A DNA stretch of 64,000 nucleotides from Microthrixaceae bacterium (lineage in GTDB: Bacteria > Actinomycetota > Acidimicrobiia > Acidimicrobiales > Iamiaceae), in contig JADJDU010000030.1 of the NCBI GenBank assembly GCA_016702505.1, forward strand, positions 443,650-507,649, written 5' to 3'. This document shows, piece after piece, positions 37,037 to 44,912 of the stretch. The notes below the pieces were generated by a model, which saw nothing but the letters and a program-made list of their open reading frames with translations, made no database searches and was not told where the DNA came from. The position numbers and the translations under genes are program-made. Position 1 is the first letter of the stretch. Each line of letters begins with the position of its first letter.

Positions 37037-38095
37037 TTAGACCCGGTCAGGCGTCTCGGGGGTAGAGCCCTCGGCGGCCGCCTTGGCGTCGTCCCGCTTG
37101 TCGGCGAGCAGCGACGCCACCATGGTCACAGCCAAGATTCCGAGGATGACCACCAGCGACAGCCAGGTCGGAGGATGGAGCCCCAAGAAGAAGCTGGCCA
37201 GCATCTTGAGACCGACGAAGGCCAAGATCACCCCGAGGCCCAGGTTCAGGTAGCGGAACTTGTCCTGCATGCCGTTGAGCAAGAAGTACAGCGACCGGAG
37301 GCCCAAGATGGCGAAGGCGTTGGAGCTGAACACGATGAACTGCTCGTGGGACACGGCCAAAATGGCCGGGATCGAGTCCACGGCGAAGATCACGTCGGTG
37401 GTCTCCACCATGATCAGTACGGCCAGCAGCGGTGTGGCTAGGCGCTTGCCGTTCTTGATGGTGAAGAGCTTCTGGTCGTCGTATTCGGGGGTGGAGGGGA
37501 TGAACCGGTTGACCAGCTTGAGGATCGGGTTGTTCTCGGGATGGACCTCGGCTTCGTCGTGCTGGGCGATCTTCCAAGCCGAGTAGAGGAGGATCAGGCC
37601 GAAGATGGCCAGCGTCCACTCGAAGGATTCGATCAGGGCCACACCGGCGAAGATGAAGATGGCCCGCAGCACCAACGCGCCGAAGATGCCCCAGAACAGG
37701 GTGCGGAACTGGTACTTCTTCGGTACCGCGAAGTAGCTGAAGATCACCGCCCACACGAACACGTTGTCGATCGACAGCGACTTCTCGATCAGGTAGCCCG
37801 AGATGTACTCGCCCGCAGCTTGACCGCCGTGCCACCAGAACATGACGCCGGTGAAGGACAAGCCGATGGCGATCCAGATCGCGGACTCGATGGCTGCTTC
37901 CCGGAACGTGATCTCGTGGGCGGTGCGGTGCACCAACAGCAGGTCGGCGGTGATGAGAACGGCCAGGAACCCCACGAACACACCCCACTGCCAGGGGTGG
38001 ACGTCGAAGCTGGCGAAGTTCTCAGCCCGGGACGATCCCGAGGCGAGTACCGGGGTTAGGACCGGCGAAGCCAGGGTGGTCAGGGACGCAAGCAT
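37037..38095 (-). CDS. TerC/Alx family membrane protein, probable manganese exporter
   Basis: A 352-aa protein with about nine membrane helices. ITADLLLVHRTAHEITFREA, KSLSIDNVFVWAVIFSYFAV and VETTDVIFAVDSIPAILAVS carry the paired intramembrane aspartates (SLSIDN, FAVDSIPA) of the TerC/Alx family, implicated in manganese export and in metallating secreted proteins. The C-terminus is a short polar tail. A GGAGAG ribosome-binding site lies 10 bases before the ATG and is part of the riboswitch hairpin upstream. Confidence 0.93.
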   Translation of the reverse strand: MLASLTTLASPVLTPVLASGSSRAENFASFDVHPWQWGVFVGFLAVLITADLLLVHRTAHEITFREAAIESAIWIAIGLSFTGVMFWWHGGQAAGEYISGYLIEKSLSIDNVFVWAVIFSYFAVPKKYQFRTLFWGIFGALVLRAIFIFAGVALIESFEWTLAIFGLILLYSAWKIAQHDEAEVHPENNPILKLVNRFIPSTPEYDDQKLFTIKNGKRLATPLLAVLIMVETTDVIFAVDSIPAILAVSHEQFIVFSSNAFAILGLRSLYFLLNGMQDKFRYLNLGLGVILAFVGLKMLASFFLGLHPPTWLSLVVILGILAVTMVASLLADKRDDAKAAAEGSTPETPDRV

Positions 38096-38105
38096 TTAGG
38101 TGGTT

Positions 38106-38240
38106 CTCTCCGGCTGATCATCGGAACGGGGACGTGTCAGCCGAGAGTCTCTCCGCCCCACCTCGCAGTGAGACCAACCGCCCCGGGAGCGAGGCTCCGT
38201 GTTGACGTTGCGGCTGCGAGGGATACTCCCTCCCGGTCGG
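38106..38240 (-). promoter_or_regulatory. yybP-ykoY-type (manganese) riboswitch with SD-sequestering hairpin
   Basis: Upstream of terC the leader folds as in the yybP-ykoY class. P1 pairs CCGGGAG (38236-38230) with CTCTCGG (38147-38141). The characteristic GGGAGTA follows the 5' strand and GAGAGAC precedes the 3' strand. P2 pairs CCTCGCAG (38221-38214) with CTGCGAGG (38168-38161), with ACGTCAACACGG in the inner loop arm. The 3' strand of P1 can instead form CTCTCGGCTGA (38147-38137) with TCAGCCGGAGAG (38117-38106), which buries the terC Shine-Dalgarno sequence. Ligand-stabilised P1 would release it, giving a translational ON switch, as known for this class upstream of TerC/MntP genes. Confidence 0.75.
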
Positions 38241-38306
38241 CACCATCCTAGGGCGGCGGACCTCGGCGACAGCTACCAGGTTCGACCGATCTACGCTTCG
38301 AGAACC

Positions 38307-38639
38307 ATGACCACCAACTCCCAGCCTGCCCCGTCCCCGTTCAGCCCCGAGGTCCAGGCGGCCGTCGTCGCCCACATGAACGGCGACCACCCAGGGGACA
38401 ACCTGATGATCGTGCAAGCGCTGGGGGGTGCTGGGTCGGCCACCGCCGCCACCATGACCGGCTACAACGAGGATGGCGCCACCTTCGATGCGAACGTCGA
38501 CGGCGAAAACGTCGCGGTGACCGTACCGTGGGCCGAACCGATCCTGGAACGGGCCACCATCCGCCACGAAGTCGTTCGCATGTACAACGAGGCGTGCGCC
38601 ATCCTCGGGGTCACCCCTCGGGGCGAGGGCGACCATTGA
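38307..38639 (+). CDS. DUF2470 domain protein (heme-binding-type fold)
   Basis: A 110-aa protein from MTTNSQPAPSPFSPEV. The core is VVAHMNGDHPGDNLMIVQAL, the hallmark of DUF2470, followed by the beta-rich VTVPWAEPILERATIRHEVV and a terminal helix. DUF2470 occurs in chloroplast glutamyl-tRNA-reductase-binding proteins and in HugZ/HutZ-like heme-utilisation proteins, where the HxNxDH histidines lie at the heme site. It is close to a heme oxygenase and a heme-type transport locus here, which suits a heme-related role. It diverges from terC and is followed by the TetR gene after 16 bases. Confidence 0.8.
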   Translation: MTTNSQPAPSPFSPEVQAAVVAHMNGDHPGDNLMIVQALGGAGSATAATMTGYNEDGATFDANVDGENVAVTVPWAEPILERATIRHEVVRMYNEACAILGVTPRGEGDH

Positions 38640-38655
38640 GCCGCGGGGTGCGTTC

Positions 38656-39286
38656 ATGCCCAAGGTGATCGGCGGCAGCCTGGATGCTCACCGCGAGCAC
38701 ACCCGGGGACTGCTGTTCGAGTCGTTCGGCCGCCTGTTGTACCAGCGGCTACGACGACTTGACCCTGGCCGAGGTAGCGCGGGATGCAGGTCTGGCCCGT
38801 ACCGCGATCTACAACTACTTCCCCGACAAGGAGTCTCTGCTGGTGGCCTACGCCACCGCCGAGACCGCCGGGTTCGTGGCCCGCCTCGATGATGCCTTGC
38901 GAACCGTCGACAACCCGGTGGACCAGCTTCGTACATACGTGCGCCTGCACCTCGAGTACTTCTCGGCCAACCACCTGCCCCCCGGCCCGACCCTTCGGGT
39001 CCTCCTACCGGAGACAGCGGCCGAACGTCTCATGGAACACGTCGGGGTGCTCGAGAGCCGCCTGTACGACATCATCCGGCGGGGTCGGGATCGGCGCTAC
39101 CTACGAGCCGAGGACATAGATGCCACGGTGGCCATGATCGCAGCCTGCATCGGGCGGGCCGGCAGCGACGCCAACTCAGCCGGTTCGATCCGGGAAGCGG
39201 TCGACGCGGCCGAGGCCTTCGTGTTGCGGGCCGTGGATGCTCGGGTGGCAGCCGACGGGACACCGCGCCGTCTCCCCCGCCGCTGA
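38656..39286 (+). CDS. TetR-family transcriptional regulator; frameshift near 38750
   Basis: The first 31 residues (MPKVIGGSLDAHREHTRGLL, FESFGRLLYQR) are in one frame. The HTH (YDDLTLAEVARDAGLARTAI, YNYFPDKESLLVAY) and the ligand domain continue in another, to 39286. The DNA CAGCGGCTACGAC would read CAG CGG GGC TAC GAC if two G were missing from a GGGG run, restoring LLYQRGYDDLTL. A collapsed homopolymer is the likely cause. The intact protein is about 210 aa. It lies directly behind the DUF2470 gene and near the heme-type locus, so it is a candidate local regulator. Confidence 0.85.
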
Positions 39287-39367
39287 GGACGCGAGCCGAC
39301 AAGTGAGCCGCCTGGACCTAACCGCCACGCGCGCGAACCGACGGTCCATTGGCCCCCTTGGACGCGC

Positions 39368-39402
39368 TGACGGCCCGCCCTCAGATCCAGGGCGGGCCGT
39401 CA
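39368..39402. terminator. Hairpin downstream of the TetR gene
   Basis: A 14-bp perfect stem (TGACGGCCCGCCCT / AGGGCGGGCCGTCA) with a seven-base loop lies about 80 bases after the TetR stop. It lacks a T-run, so it may act as a weak terminator or an mRNA stabiliser. Confidence 0.5.
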
Positions 39403-39421
39403 GGCCGGCGACCGAACTCTG

Positions 39422-39442
39422 CCGGAAGGCTCTGCCTTTCGG
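39422..39442. repeat. Copy of a small palindromic repeat (core AAGGCTCTGCCTT)
   Basis: CCGGAAGGC TCT GCCTTTCGG forms a nine-pair hairpin with a TCT loop. The core AAGGCTCTGCCTT recurs at 50767-50792, and the arm GCCTTTCGGCGGA is shared with the hairpin at 39547-39566. Confidence 0.6.
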
Positions 39443-39503
39443 CGGACCTAGGCTAAGGGGCCTAGCGGATAGGTCCGGTCGTCGTCGCTACGAGGGTGAT
39501 CAG

Positions 39504-39524
39504 ACCGAGGCTTCGCCTCGGTTT
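39504..39524 (+). terminator. Terminator-like hairpin
   Basis: ACCGAGGC TTC GCCTCGGT followed by TT. The short T-run on the plus strand fits termination of the DUF2470-TetR transcript. Confidence 0.6.
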
Positions 39525-39546
39525 AGCCATGCCGTGCTTATGGGTC

Positions 39547-39566
39547 GGTCCGCCTTTCGGCGGACC
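39547..39566 (-). terminator. Hairpin directly after the stop of the wall-anchored protein
   Basis: GGTCCGCC TTTC GGCGGACC is a perfect eight-pair stem three bases beyond the TAG of the minus-strand gene. There is no T-run; it probably ends or protects that mRNA. It shares GCCTTTCGGCGGA with two other intergenic hairpins. Confidence 0.6.
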
Positions 39567-39568
39567 TC

Positions 39569-41059
39569 CTAAGCCATGCGGCGCCGGCGGTCAGCGGCGA
39601 GCAGGCCGAAACCGGCGGTCAGGGCCAGCAGAGCGACAGCTACCGGAGTGGTGGCATCGGTTCCAGTGCGGGGCAGCGGAGTGGTGGACCCACCCGGTCC
39701 CGATGCTGAACCACCGGCGGTACGGAAACTGATCGGCGACATCACCTGAACCGCGGTGTCGTCACCCGAGACGGCCCAGGTCGCGATGACGCAGCGAGCC
39801 GTGGTGGCCTGGCAGTTGGTGGAACCGAAGGTGGAGCGGACCACCAGCGAGATGCTGAACGAGCCAGGTCCACCGAGACGGGCGGTGCCAGCCGACGCCG
39901 TCGCCTCCACGACGTTGGTGAAGTCACACGCGGCGAAGTTGGCGACGGTGTCGTCACATACGCCGACGAACACCGAGCGACCGGGCTTGAAGCCCTCGCC
40001 GTCCACGGTGACCTTCTGACCCGACACCAGGTTCGACGATGGTGTGATCGACAGCCGGGCCGACCCGGTTGGCGGGGCGACCGTTCCCGAACCGAACGTG
40101 ATCGGGACGAAGACGTCCTGAGAGAAGTCGGTGGCACCGCCGCTGTGGTCTCGGCGGACAGACACACCACACGCGTCGACACGACAGTCGACGTCGCCGA
40201 AGAGCGCCGCCACCGTCAGGTCGGTGCTCCAGGTTCCATCGCTACCCACCGGGTTGATCCACACGGTGTGGGTGCCGTCCTGCTCGGGGTAGCAGTTGTC
40301 GGCCCGACCGGCCGCCGTGCCCGACTCACCCTCGGGAGCGGCGCACGTCTGGACGTACAGGCCCTGGTTGGGAGCGAAGCCGGTACCGGAGACGGTGATG
40401 ACCTCACGGTCAGCCAGGTCCGTCGACGCGCTCAGCGACACCGCGGGGCGGTTCCCCGATGGCACGGTGGTTGTCGTCGGCTTCGTGGTGGTGGTGGCCC
40501 CGGGTTGGGTCGTGGTGGTCTCGGCCTCGGTGGTGGTCGGAGGCTCGTCGACGGCGAAGCTCACCGGTGTGAACGTGTCCTGATCGAAGAGGTGACCGTC
40601 GAGGTGGTCGTTGCGGGTGACGACGCCACAAACGGTCGTCCCATCGGTGCAGTCGACGCCGGCCCAGGTTCCGACAACATCGATGGTGGCGGTGAAGGTT
40701 CCGTTGCCGCTCCAAGCCACCGGGGCTCCCATGGCGGTGCTACCGATCCAGTTCTGGGCACCGGAGCACTGCCCGCCGGTGGGGCGACCCGCTGCCTGCT
40801 GACAGAACATCAAGTAGATGCCGCGGGTCCCCGAGGAGTCGAAGCCCGAGCCTTGCACGGTGAGGGTCTCACCGGCGGGGTTGATGCCCGAGGTCTTGCT
40901 GAGCGACACCGAGCCGGCGGCGGCCGCTGGACTGGCGGTGACGGTCAGGACTCCAGCCACAGCGGCCAGAGCGATCGACGCAGCACCGAGGATCGAGCGG
41001 GCCGACGGGCGCCGACGCTTACGGTCCGATCGGGTCGAGGGCGGAACAGGGCGGGACAT
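39569..41059 (-). CDS. Secreted, LPRTG wall-anchored protein with three neocarzinostatin-fold domains
   Basis: A 496-aa protein with an AGGAGG site before its ATG. A basic n-region and Sec signal peptide (LGAASIALAAVAGVLTVTAS) precede three Ig-like domains (about residues 48-170, 205-320 and 330-445) of the neocarzinostatin type: each starts with a pattern like LTVQGSGF or ITVSGTGFAPN, has GIYLMFCQ or GLYVQTCA, and ends with a paired-cysteine beta region (VDCTDGTTVCGVV, VDCRVDACGVS, TNCQATTARCVIA) and a block ending PVSF, PITF or PISF. A Thr-rich linker separates domains 1 and 2. The C-terminus is PLPRTGTDATTPV, a hydrophobic span and RRRR, a sortase sorting signal. Context suggests a heme or iron receptor; an enediyne-binding or other ligand role cannot be excluded. 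Confidence 0.85.
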   Translation of the reverse strand: MSRPVPPSTRSDRKRRRPSARSILGAASIALAAVAGVLTVTASPAAAAGSVSLSKTSGINPAGETLTVQGSGFDSSGTRGIYLMFCQQAAGRPTGGQCSGAQNWIGSTAMGAPVAWSGNGTFTATIDVVGTWAGVDCTDGTTVCGVVTRNDHLDGHLFDQDTFTPVSFAVDEPPTTTEAETTTTQPGATTTTKPTTTTVPSGNRPAVSLSASTDLADREVITVSGTGFAPNQGLYVQTCAAPEGESGTAAGRADNCYPEQDGTHTVWINPVGSDGTWSTDLTVAALFGDVDCRVDACGVSVRRDHSGGATDFSQDVFVPITFGSGTVAPPTGSARLSITPSSNLVSGQKVTVDGEGFKPGRSVFVGVCDDTVANFAACDFTNVVEATASAGTARLGGPGSFSISLVVRSTFGSTNCQATTARCVIATWAVSGDDTAVQVMSPISFRTAGGSASGPGGSTTPLPRTGTDATTPVAVALLALTAGFGLLAADRRRRMA

Positions 41060-41153
41060 GTGACCTCCTGGTCAGTTGTGGGGTTGGGGCGAAATGAAGA
41101 TCGAGGTGATCAATGTGGGGTTTGGCGCGGGATCGGAACCGCTCGGGCGGCGT

Positions 41154-41939
41154 TCAGTCGGGATCAGCGTCGCTCCGTCGGCGGCGCACCGCGACTAGGC
41201 CAGCAGCCCCGACTGCGGCCGCTCCTGCGGACAGGGCTATGACCAGGCCGCGGGAGCTCCCGTCACCGTCCGGTTCGGGTTCGCCGGTGGTACTGGCCAG
41301 CTCGGGGTCTCCCGGTTGTGGGGCTCGGTCACCGGAGTCGTCTTGGCTTCCCGAGGTCGAGTCTGATGCTTCGCCGGGGACCGCGGTGGTCGTGGTGGAG
41401 CTAGGCGGCGCCGAGGTGGCGGTGGTGGTAGGTGCGGCCGAGGTCGAGGGGCCCGGAACCGTCGCATCGGGCGGGGCGACGGTGGGCGCGGGCGCGGTCG
41501 GTTCGGTCTGGGGTGGGACAGTCGGGGCGGGAGCGGTGGCGAAGTAGATGGGCGTCGACCGATCCTGGGACCGGTCGTCGCTGTGGCCCGACACGGCGCT
41601 GGTCATCACCGCGCACTGCTCGACAGTGCAGTCAGTTGCCCCGAACCGTGACACGAGGCGCATGGCATCGGCGGTGAACGAACCCGATGCATCGGTGGTG
41701 ACCTTGCGCAGGCCCACCGAGTTGCACGAGTGGTCGTCGGTGGAGTTACCCCGGCACTGCATCACGAAGAGCTGGGTGTTCGGCAGGTATCCCGATCCCG
41801 ACACCACCACGAACGCCGCCGCCGGATCGAGCCCGGTAGAGGGCGAGACCACCAGGACCGGTTCGGCCCCGGCCGGAGACGTCGAGAGCATCAACGCCGC
41901 CACCATCGAAACCACGAGGCTCCCTAGCGCGGCCCTCAT
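41154..41939 (-). CDS. Exported membrane-anchored protein with one neocarzinostatin-fold domain
   Basis: Start MRAALGSLVVSMVAALM is chosen because the longer frame runs into a DtxR-like box. The 261-aa product has a signal peptide (LVVSMVAALMLSTSPAGAEP), one domain of the same type as in the neighbouring gene (VVVSGSGYLPNTQLFVMQC, SRFGATDCTVEQCAVMTSAV, RSTPIYF), a long Pro/Thr/Ala linker (TTTATSAPPSSTTTTAVPGE) and a C-terminal hydrophobic segment (LVIALSAGAAAVGAAGLVAV) with RRRR. No LPXTG is present, so it is probably membrane-anchored with the domain projecting outward. It is 94 bases upstream of, and likely cotranscribed with, the three-domain gene. Confidence 0.82.
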   Translation of the reverse strand: MRAALGSLVVSMVAALMLSTSPAGAEPVLVVSPSTGLDPAAAFVVVSGSGYLPNTQLFVMQCRGNSTDDHSCNSVGLRKVTTDASGSFTADAMRLVSRFGATDCTVEQCAVMTSAVSGHSDDRSQDRSTPIYFATAPAPTVPPQTEPTAPAPTVAPPDATVPGPSTSAAPTTTATSAPPSSTTTTAVPGEASDSTSGSQDDSGDRAPQPGDPELASTTGEPEPDGDGSSRGLVIALSAGAAAVGAAGLVAVRRRRSDADPD

Positions 41940-42042
41940 CTTCGGCGCTCGAACCGCACACCGAAAGTCCCGTCCGGCGGTCCGACGTCCTGAAACTTGG
42001 ATGTGGTGACGCTGATACTGATCAGGATGGGACATAGACATG

Positions 42043-42061
42043 AGTTGTTAGGCTACCCTTT
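42043..42061. promoter_or_regulatory. DtxR/IdeR-like iron box
   Basis: AGTTGTTAGGCTACCCTTT matches the 19-bp consensus TTAGGTTAGSCTAACCTAA at 12 positions, including the contiguous core GTTAGGCTA and the following CCT. DtxR/IdeR represses iron-uptake genes when Fe(II) is plentiful. The box lies between the exported neocarzinostatin-fold genes (minus) and the heme oxygenase operon (plus), so it could control both. The outer positions fit poorly. Confidence 0.6.
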
Positions 42062-42117
42062 CCTCCGAGGGATTTCCATACCAAGACCCGAACTACACGA
42101 CCGGGCGTCTCATGATC

Positions 42118-42137
42118 ACGACAACTAGTCGTATAAT
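42118..42137 (+). promoter_or_regulatory. -10 element and overlapping palindrome ahead of the heme oxygenase operon
   Basis: TATAAT at 42132-42137 is a consensus -10 on the plus strand, 67 bases before the heme oxygenase ATG. No good -35 is visible, which suggests an activated or extended-type promoter. A perfect inverted repeat ACGAC-N5-GTCGT (42118-42132) overlaps the first base of the -10, flanked by ATGAT on the left and ATCAT on the right, the layout of a repressor operator. Confidence 0.6.
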
Positions 42138-42203
42138 CATCGGGGCTCGGCCATCACCGAACCGTGACCCCTGCCAACCCCAACATCGATCCCGGAGAAT
42201 TCC

Positions 42204-42866
42204 ATGACCGCCAGCTCGGCCACCGTCACCCCGTTCTCGGCTGTACTCGCCGCCGAGACGGCCACCGATCACCGTGGCGCAGAACACTCTCCGTTCATGC
42301 ACGCGCTGATGCGAAAGACGCTGCCCCTCGCCGGATACGTGGACCTCTTGACGCAGTACCTGCACGTTTACCGAGCACTCGAGGACGGCGCCACCGCTCT
42401 GGCATCGGATCCCACCGTGGCACCGTTCCTGGACCGGGCCTTGGACCGCGTGCCGGCGCTGGAGGCCGACATCTCCGGCCTCACCGCCCGGCCCGAGCTC
42501 GCCGGTGTCACCTTCTCGGCGACCACGGCCACCGAGACCTACGCCGCCCGCATCAGGGAGGTCACCACCGGGTCACCCGCCGCCTACGTCGCCCACCACT
42601 ACACCCGCTACCTGGGAGACCTGTCGGGCGGATTCGCCATCGGACGCATCGTCACGGCTGCCTACGACCTGACCCCCACCGAGGGCGGACGCTTCGCGGT
42701 GTTCGAGGACATCGCCGACCCCGCAGAGTTCAAGACCAACTACCGGGCCGCCCTCGACGCTGCTCCCTGGACCGAGTCGGAGCGGGCCGATCTGATCACC
42801 GAGGTCCACGCTGCCTACCGGTTCAACGTGGAGATCTTCCAGAGCCTCGATCACCACGGCGCCTGA
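42204..42866 (+). CDS. Biliverdin-producing heme oxygenase (HmuO-like)
   Basis: A 220-aa all-helical enzyme that opens heme to release Fe, CO and biliverdin. The N-terminal part carries the proximal-histidine region (THRGAEHSPFMHALM-like; DHRGAEHSPFMHALMRK), YVDLLTQYLHVYRALE is the following helix, and AAYVAHHYTRYLGDLSGG has the distal-helix signature GDLSGG. The length is typical of HmuO. The ATG has a GGAG site. It starts the ABC-transporter operon and has an iron-box-like sequence upstream, consistent with heme-iron acquisition rather than stress only. Confidence 0.93.
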   Translation: MTASSATVTPFSAVLAAETATDHRGAEHSPFMHALMRKTLPLAGYVDLLTQYLHVYRALEDGATALASDPTVAPFLDRALDRVPALEADISGLTARPELAGVTFSATTATETYAARIREVTTGSPAAYVAHHYTRYLGDLSGGFAIGRIVTAAYDLTPTEGGRFAVFEDIADPAEFKTNYRAALDAAPWTESERADLITEVHAAYRFNVEIFQSLDHHGA

Positions 42867-42954
42867 GCACCGAACCACACCACTTCCGACCCGACCTCAC
42901 CCAGCCCCGAGTCCGGGCTGACCGCTGGGTGACCCGACTCCATACGACGATTCG

Positions 42955-43983
42955 ATGACCGGTTACGTGATCAGTCGTACCGGGTCGTTCTTCGTGAGCC
43001 TGTTCATCGGGCTGTCCTTGTTGTTCCTCCTGCTCCACGCCCTTCCGGGCGGGGAGACCGCTGGCCTGGCCCCATCGGTGGCCGCCGACCCCGAGGCGCT
43101 GGCCGCGGTGATCGCCGACCAGGGCCTGGATCGCCCCCTAGCCATCCAGTACCGAGACCACATGTTCGGGATCGCCCGAGGTGACCTGGGCGTGTCCTAT
43201 ACCGATGGCTCCCCGGTGGCCGACTCGGTTGGACCGGCGGCGGCAGTCTCCCTCCAACTCGGCATCCTGGCCGCAGTCTTGGGCATGCCCACCGGACTGA
43301 TCGCCGGAGCCGCCGCCGCGCTTCGTCCTCGACGAGGCGTCGACGGCACCGTGCGAGTGATGGCCTTGCTGGGAGTGTCGATCCCCTCGTACTGGCTGGC
43401 CGTGCTGTTGTTGGTCTACGTCGGTGATCGGTGGCCAGAACTGGTTCCCCGCCCTGCCACCTTCGGAACCGGATCGACCGACATCGCCACAGACCTGCGG
43501 GCGCTTGTCCTTCCCGCCTTGGTGCTGGCCGTCGGGGCCTTCGGCATGGTCGCCCGCACCATCCGCTCCGCTCTGATCGATGTCTTGGGTGCAGACGACG
43601 TTCGCTTCGCTCGGGCCATGGGGCTGTCGGACCGCCAGGTGCTCACCCGCATAGCCCTCCGCAACGCCGCACCGGCCGCGGTCACCGTGGCCGGGATGGT
43701 GGCCGCCGGGCTGCTGGCTGGAACGGTCCTGGTCGAGAACGTGTTCCAGGTCCCTGGACTGGGACAGCTCCTTATCACGTCGTTCGGGCGCCACGATCAT
43801 CCCGTCGCCATCGCCGCGGCATCAGTGACCGCCGTCGCCTACCTGGGCATGAACCTGTTGGTAGATGTCACCGTTCGCGCCGTGGGTCCTCACACCGAAA
43901 CGGCCCAGCCGGCCCGAACCGGTGCATGGCGGCACCGGCAGCGGGATCTGGGCACTCCACCCGAGACGGTGACAGCCACATGA
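42955..43983 (+). CDS. Dpp/Opp-type ABC permease, subunit 1
   Basis: A 342-aa inner-membrane permease with six hydrophobic segments. The N-terminus (YVISRTGSFFVSLFIGLSLL) and the coupling-loop EAA motif FARAMGLSDRQVLTRIALRN place it in the DppB/OppB family. SYWLAVLLLVYV and the conserved VENVFQVPGLGQLLITS near the C-terminus are also characteristic. It pairs with the next permease through an ATGA overlap. Substrate: peptides, nickel or heme are all known for this family; the location behind a heme oxygenase favours heme. Confidence 0.9.
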   Translation: MTGYVISRTGSFFVSLFIGLSLLFLLLHALPGGETAGLAPSVAADPEALAAVIADQGLDRPLAIQYRDHMFGIARGDLGVSYTDGSPVADSVGPAAAVSLQLGILAAVLGMPTGLIAGAAAALRPRRGVDGTVRVMALLGVSIPSYWLAVLLLVYVGDRWPELVPRPATFGTGSTDIATDLRALVLPALVLAVGAFGMVARTIRSALIDVLGADDVRFARAMGLSDRQVLTRIALRNAAPAAVTVAGMVAAGLLAGTVLVENVFQVPGLGQLLITSFGRHDHPVAIAAASVTAVAYLGMNLLVDVTVRAVGPHTETAQPARTGAWRHRQRDLGTPPETVTAT

Positions 43984-44912
43984 AGGCCCTCGGATCCCGC
44001 TCCAGCCTCGGAGGCATCGTGCTCCTCGGGGTATTCGCCACCGTGGCGGTGGCCGGCCACCTCCACGGGGACTCGCTGGCGCTGGTCGGTGAACCTCTCA
44101 CCCCACCCAGTGCCACCCATCCCTTCGGGACCGACTTCTTAGGACGGGACCTGCTGGCCCGAACCGGCCGCGGTGCCACCACCTCTGCTCTGGTGGCCGG
44201 CGCCTCGGTCGGTCTGGCCACCCTCATCGCCACACCGATCGGGATGGTCACCGGTTGGTTCAGCCATCGAGGCGCGGCCAAGGTCATGCGTTGGGCCGTC
44301 GAACTGTTGCAGGTCGTTCCCCCGTTCGTGCTGGTGGTGGTCCTGCTCGGCCTCACCTCTGCCCCCGATGCCACCGTGTTCGGCTCGAGGTTGTCGCCGC
44401 AGTGGAGGCTGATCATGAGCCTGGCCATCGGCTTCGTCCCCTACCTGACCCGTGTGATCCACGCGGCAACCGCGGCCGAGCGGAGTCGTGACCACATCGA
44501 AGGCCTTCGACTGCTCGGAGTTCCTCAACGAGAGGTGTTGGTCGGCGAGGTGATCCCCAACCTGGCCCCGGTGGTAGCCGTGCAGATGTTGCTGGCGCTC
44601 AGCCTTTCGGTGTTCGCCGAGGGAGGCCTCAGCTACCTGGGAATGGGAGTGCCGGCGCCGGCGCCCACCCTCGGAAACCTGATCGCAGAAGCCGGAACCC
44701 AACTCCTCGACGGCGCCTGGTGGTACGCCGTCATACCGGGGCTGGTGCTGGTGTGTGGCATAACCGGCATCAACCTGGCCGCGGACGCCGGTGCCGATCA
44801 CATGGTGGGGCTCCGGGCCGCCACCGATGCCAGCGATCCCACCGATGAGTCCGACATGGCGCTACCCACAACGTCCCCCCTCGAGCCCATCCAACGGGAG
44901 GCCCTGACATGA
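43980..44912 (+). CDS. Dpp/Opp-type ABC permease, subunit 2
   Basis: A 310-aa DppC/OppC-family permease. THPFGTDFLGRDLLARTGRG is the conserved N-terminal loop, the EAA coupling loop is EGLRLLGVPQREVLVGEVIP, and FAEGGLSYLGMGVPAPAPTLG is the usual C-terminal signature. The ATG overlaps the stop of the first permease, and its stop overlaps the ATG of the substrate-binding protein. A longer frame upstream overlaps the first permease and was discarded. The two permeases would form the translocation pore. Confidence 0.9.
   Translation: MKALGSRSSLGGIVLLGVFATVAVAGHLHGDSLALVGEPLTPPSATHPFGTDFLGRDLLARTGRGATTSALVAGASVGLATLIATPIGMVTGWFSHRGAAKVMRWAVELLQVVPPFVLVVVLLGLTSAPDATVFGSRLSPQWRLIMSLAIGFVPYLTRVIHAATAAERSRDHIEGLRLLGVPQREVLVGEVIPNLAPVVAVQMLLALSLSVFAEGGLSYLGMGVPAPAPTLGNLIAEAGTQLLDGAWWYAVIPGLVLVCGITGINLAADAGADHMVGLRAATDASDPTDESDMALPTTSPLEPIQREALT

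Noticed and set aside
41940..42041. Longer start for the small neocarzinostatin-fold protein (34 extra residues)
   Set aside because: It lies next to the DtxR-like box, breaks the signal peptide layout and has no ribosome-binding site.
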